Origin: Bacteroidota bacterium
GTDB taxonomy: Bacteria > Bacteroidota > Bacteroidia > Chitinophagales > Saprospiraceae
NCBI GenBank assembly: GCA_024642665.1
Contig: JAHEAR010000001.1
Location: 182,701 to 246,700 of the forward strand
Direction of reading: 5' to 3'
DNA length: 64,000 bases
Position numbers and translations under genes: made by a program. This document shows, one piece after another, positions 61,662 through 64,000 of this stretch; position 1 is the stretch's first letter; the number at the start of each line of letters is the position of its first letter. Below the pieces are notes generated by a model. That model had not been told where the DNA came from. It saw only the letters and a list, made by a program, of their open reading frames with translations, and searched no databases.

Positions 61662-63212
61662 CTACTCAATCATTGTAAATCGTTCGCCAATGACCTGTCC
61701 TATCGTCACCCCGCGTATTCGACTATCAATCCATGACACAATATCCAAATGATGAAATGTCCTGCCTTCGTAGGGATTGAGTTCCAATCGAATAATCTCT
61801 TTTTTTAAGGTGTGCAGACTTTGCTTCATATCCTTGTCTTTCACATCAAGATTATTTCTAAAAAACTGAAAAAGTACTTTTTGAACTTCATTCAGATCTC
61901 TCATTTTACTAAAAAATCGACCTACACTTTCCACCAGATGTTCCAGAAGATTGTAATGCCCCAATTCAAAATGGGCCATCAAATGCATCAGTCTGGCATA
62001 ACACTGAATATCCGTGCGCAGGTGTCCTGCAGATTGGAGGTTGATGATTTTGTTGAGATACTCAATACATAATCCCAATTGTCCGGACCCCATCGCCAGC
62101 CATGCTGTTTTATAATTGAATACCATGATGCGATGAATATCAATAAAGCGACCAAACTTTTTAATCATTCTGTTGATTTCCGGCTCTAATTTCAAACCCT
62201 CTTCAAAGGTACCGACAATAAAGTGACGATTAATTTTCGCTGTATAGAGATAGAGAAAACTTATGATTTGCCCCGTCATATCAAAATACTTTTCATGGGA
62301 TATGGTAAACTGTTCAAACTTCTCCAACACGGTGATATAGCGCTTATAGTCGCGCATACTGTACAGGGATGTCAATTGATAAGATATCCCTCTCATATAA
62401 AGGACAGGATCCTCACGCATATACGATGGATTGTCATCAAATGCTTTTACCCAGGCGGCTGCGTGTTTATGACAATTCTCAAAATCAAGCATGATATAAT
62501 AAAACCACATATAACTCTGCTGCAAATAAATATCCTCTACGAGAGATAAATCTGTGATTCTTACTTTACGCAATTCTGAATCAAAATACGTTTGCAACTG
62601 ATAATGATCTTTTTGATCTCTGACATGGCCTGTTTCAATATACCAGCCATGAATTTTTATCTTCAGATTACTGAGCAGAACGATATTGGAAACTCTGGCT
62701 TCCTGATTTTCTGATTCTGTCAGCAGGGATTGAACCTTGCCTGACTTTTTCCGACTCCTTGTGATATGACGTTCTTCAATAAACTTCTGAAACTCGATAA
62801 TCTCAAGGCGCAGGAGATCATGACCGCTTTCAGGCAACATTTCCTTGATGCGATCCAATAATTTATTTGATTGCAGGTAAAGTCCTTTGTTGTACAGGAT
62901 GTGGGAAAAATCAATTTGCTCCCTTACTTTGATGGATTCAATATTCTCAAAGATCAGTCTTAAGCTTTTAAGGACCTGGGTATAGAGATGTCGTTTTATG
63001 TTGACAAATTGGGATTTACTGATATCCCCCAGCTTTTTCAATACATCGCGTTCATCATATTCTTCCGCTTTGTCCAGAATGTCAAATAATCGGACATACA
63101 GGACATCCTCGTTACTCTGTAATCGCTGGACATACAGTCTGAAATTTCGCTTCTCTGCTTTGGTCAGCGACTTGATAATAGTAAATAATTGCTCTGATTG
63201 GGCTATGGGCAT
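61662..63212 (-). CDS. Helical protein of unknown function (TPR-like)
   Basis: 516 aa without signal peptide or membrane segment. The N-terminal part (QSEQLFTIIKSLTKAEKRNF) begins a predominantly helical protein with repeated leucine/aromatic helix pairs, similar to tetratricopeptide-like solenoids. I do not recognise a named family and see no catalytic motif. It is divergent from glutamine synthetase (174-bp gap). ATG 63212 (MPIAQSEQL) is chosen over 63251 because an exact -7 element lies at 63249-63256 and would put the upstream codon outside the transcript. Confidence 0.75.
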   Translation of the reverse strand: MPIAQSEQLFTIIKSLTKAEKRNFRLYVQRLQSNEDVLYVRLFDILDKAEEYDERDVLKKLGDISKSQFVNIKRHLYTQVLKSLRLIFENIESIKVREQIDFSHILYNKGLYLQSNKLLDRIKEMLPESGHDLLRLEIIEFQKFIEERHITRSRKKSGKVQSLLTESENQEARVSNIVLLSNLKIKIHGWYIETGHVRDQKDHYQLQTYFDSELRKVRITDLSLVEDIYLQQSYMWFYYIMLDFENCHKHAAAWVKAFDDNPSYMREDPVLYMRGISYQLTSLYSMRDYKRYITVLEKFEQFTISHEKYFDMTGQIISFLYLYTAKINRHFIVGTFEEGLKLEPEINRMIKKFGRFIDIHRIMVFNYKTAWLAMGSGQLGLCIEYLNKIINLQSAGHLRTDIQCYARLMHLMAHFELGHYNLLEHLVESVGRFFSKMRDLNEVQKVLFQFFRNNLDVKDKDMKQSLHTLKKEIIRLELNPYEGRTFHHLDIVSWIDSRIRGVTIGQVIGERFTMIE

Positions 63213-63248
63213 AACAATAAATGGTATTACAAATAACTGATTTACATA

Positions 63249-63256
63249 CAAATGTA
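63249..63256 (-). promoter_or_regulatory. Putative -7 element for the 516-aa gene, inside a palindrome
   Basis: On the minus strand, TACATTTG matches TAnnTTTG exactly, 36 bases before the chosen ATG. It lies within CATACAAATGTATG (63245-63258), whose CATACA/TGTATG arms are a perfect inverted repeat and could be an operator. No -33 TTTG is seen. Confidence 0.4.
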
Positions 63257-63386
63257 TGATTTTATACCACTTTAGCTATAACGTTATTGGAAATATTTAA
63301 AAGTAATACCATAAGAAGTGACCTTATGTTTACACCACATATTGAAGAAAACATTTATTTGTAATCACAAAAACAACTTAAACACT

Positions 63387-64000
63387 ATGGCTAAGCTAAA
63401 ATTTGAGTACATCTGGCTTGACGGTAAAAAACCGGAAGCAACACTTAGAAGCAAAACCAAAGTTATCGAAATGGCCAGTTTCGACGGAGATACGAAGGTT
63501 CTTCCTGAGTGGTCATTTGATGGTAGCAGTACCATGCAGGCAAACGGTCATTTTTCTGATTGCTTATTGAAACCAGTAGCTGCTTATCCGGATCCACAGC
63601 GCAAAAATGCCTGGTTAGTTGTTTGTGAAGTTTATAATGCAGATGGTACACCTCATGAAACAAACATGAGACATCTGATTCCGGACAATACAGAAGATTT
63701 CTGGTTTGGGTATGAGCAGGAATATGTCATCGAATCAGAAGGAAAGCCACTAGGTTTTCCAAAAGATGGATACCCTGCACCACAAGGACCCTATTACTGC
63801 GCAGTAGGGCATACAAACGTTGCCGGAAGAGATATGGTGGAAGAGCATATGGATGCTTGCCTGGATGCCGGTATCGGGATTTCAGGAATCAATGCAGAAG
63901 TATTACTAGGTCAGTGGGAATATCAGGTATTTGCCAAAGGAGGTAAAAAAGCTGCTGACGAAATGGTCCTTAGTCGTTATTTGCTCTATCGCATCTCCGA
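63387..64000 (+). CDS. glnII: Glutamine synthetase, type II (eukaryote-like), 3' end cut by window
   Basis: GS joins ammonia to glutamate using ATP. The 204 visible codons (ATG 63387) match the short GSII form of about 340-370 residues: MAKLKFEYIWLDG at the start, PEWSFDGSSTMQA, SDCLLKP, the metal/substrate GYEQEYVIE and the active-site loop VLLGQWEYQVF. GSII is common in Bacteroidota beside GSIII. The gene is truncated by the right edge, so the C-terminal ATP/glutamate residues cannot be checked. A near-consensus TTTATTTG lies 25 bases upstream. Divergent from the unknown 516-aa gene. Confidence 0.93.
   Translation, partial: MAKLKFEYIWLDGKKPEATLRSKTKVIEMASFDGDTKVLPEWSFDGSSTMQANGHFSDCLLKPVAAYPDPQRKNAWLVVCEVYNADGTPHETNMRHLIPDNTEDFWFGYEQEYVIESEGKPLGFPKDGYPAPQGPYYCAVGHTNVAGRDMVEEHMDACLDAGIGISGINAEVLLGQWEYQVFAKGGKKAADEMVLSRYLLYRIS

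Overview
The window reads as a chromosomal segment of a Bacteroidota bacterium, most likely from the Saprospiria/Saprospiraceae side of the phylum (phylum confident, family tentative). The evidence is: three proteins with type IX secretion (T9SS) C-terminal sorting domains; the futalosine menaquinone genes mqnA and mqnE; an ECF sigma factor paired with a Dma-like trans-envelope protein; a TonB-dependent receptor with a carboxypeptidase-regulatory-like N-terminus; the DUF4296 and DUF4199 families; and several starts preceded by the Bacteroidota -7 promoter element TAnnTTTG instead of a strong Shine-Dalgarno. No rRNA, tRNA, transposase, phage gene or CRISPR array was seen. The composition is moderately AT-rich and looks even, so most of the window is ordinary core genome with a few accessory islands.

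Layout. 1-8.9 kb (minus): a truncated secreted BNR-repeat protein, a small secreted coiled-coil protein with its own terminator, then folP-tamB-ffh. 9-12.6 kb: an M23 peptidase converging on a PhoR-like kinase/DUF4296/SixA operon, separated by two 19-unit heptanucleotide arrays. 12.7-19.9 kb (plus): a SWIM-zinc-finger/beta-phosphoglucomutase fusion coupled to a GH65 phosphorylase, then a NarL-type regulator and TPR histidine kinase. 20-24.2 kb: purB, a lipoprotein, a DUF1624-like membrane protein and a repeat-filled intergenic region. 24.2-31.2 kb: ftsE divergent from ccmE-ccmF-DUF2520, then udk and a CNT nucleoside transporter. 31.2-37.6 kb (minus): a 1070-aa T9SS repeat adhesin, ECF sigma factor, Dma-like protein and lipoprotein. 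37.7-41.8 kb: rarA, aspartate kinase, acyl-CoA dehydrogenase. 41.8-48 kb (minus): an FG-GAP/T9SS protein and the glycosyltransferase-mqnE-mqnA-tsaC operon. 48-57.6 kb (plus): TonB receptor, T9SS pseudo-esterase, terminator, then the BatA-like/dihydroorotase-like/DUF4199/GT2 cluster. 57.6-64 kb: Mpo1-like protein, HMG-CoA lyase, small membrane protein, saccharopine dehydrogenase-family enzyme, a 516-aa unknown protein and a truncated type II glutamine synthetase.

How the genes work together. GH65 phosphorylase and beta-PGM form a complete disaccharide-to-glucose-6-phosphate route, with a two-component pair immediately downstream. CcmE and CcmF are cytochrome c maturation parts; the CcmE carries a CxxxY motif in place of the classical HxxxY. 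MqnE and MqnA act early in futalosine menaquinone synthesis. A CNT transporter and uridine kinase are divergently arranged for nucleoside salvage.

The most unusual unit is 31.2-37.6 kb. An ECF sigma gene is translationally coupled to a protein that appears to span both membranes, followed by a lipoprotein and preceded by a large secreted adhesin. The lipoprotein and adhesin share the same Cys-x8-Cys-x4-Cys module. I infer a dedicated surface-sensing and expression cassette. Other unusual items are the SWIM-beta-PGM fusion, the paired heptamer arrays, a dispersed intergenic repeat family with a GC-rich core hairpin, and three enzyme-family proteins lacking hallmark catalytic or metal-binding residues (M23 peptidase, esterase fold, dihydroorotase).
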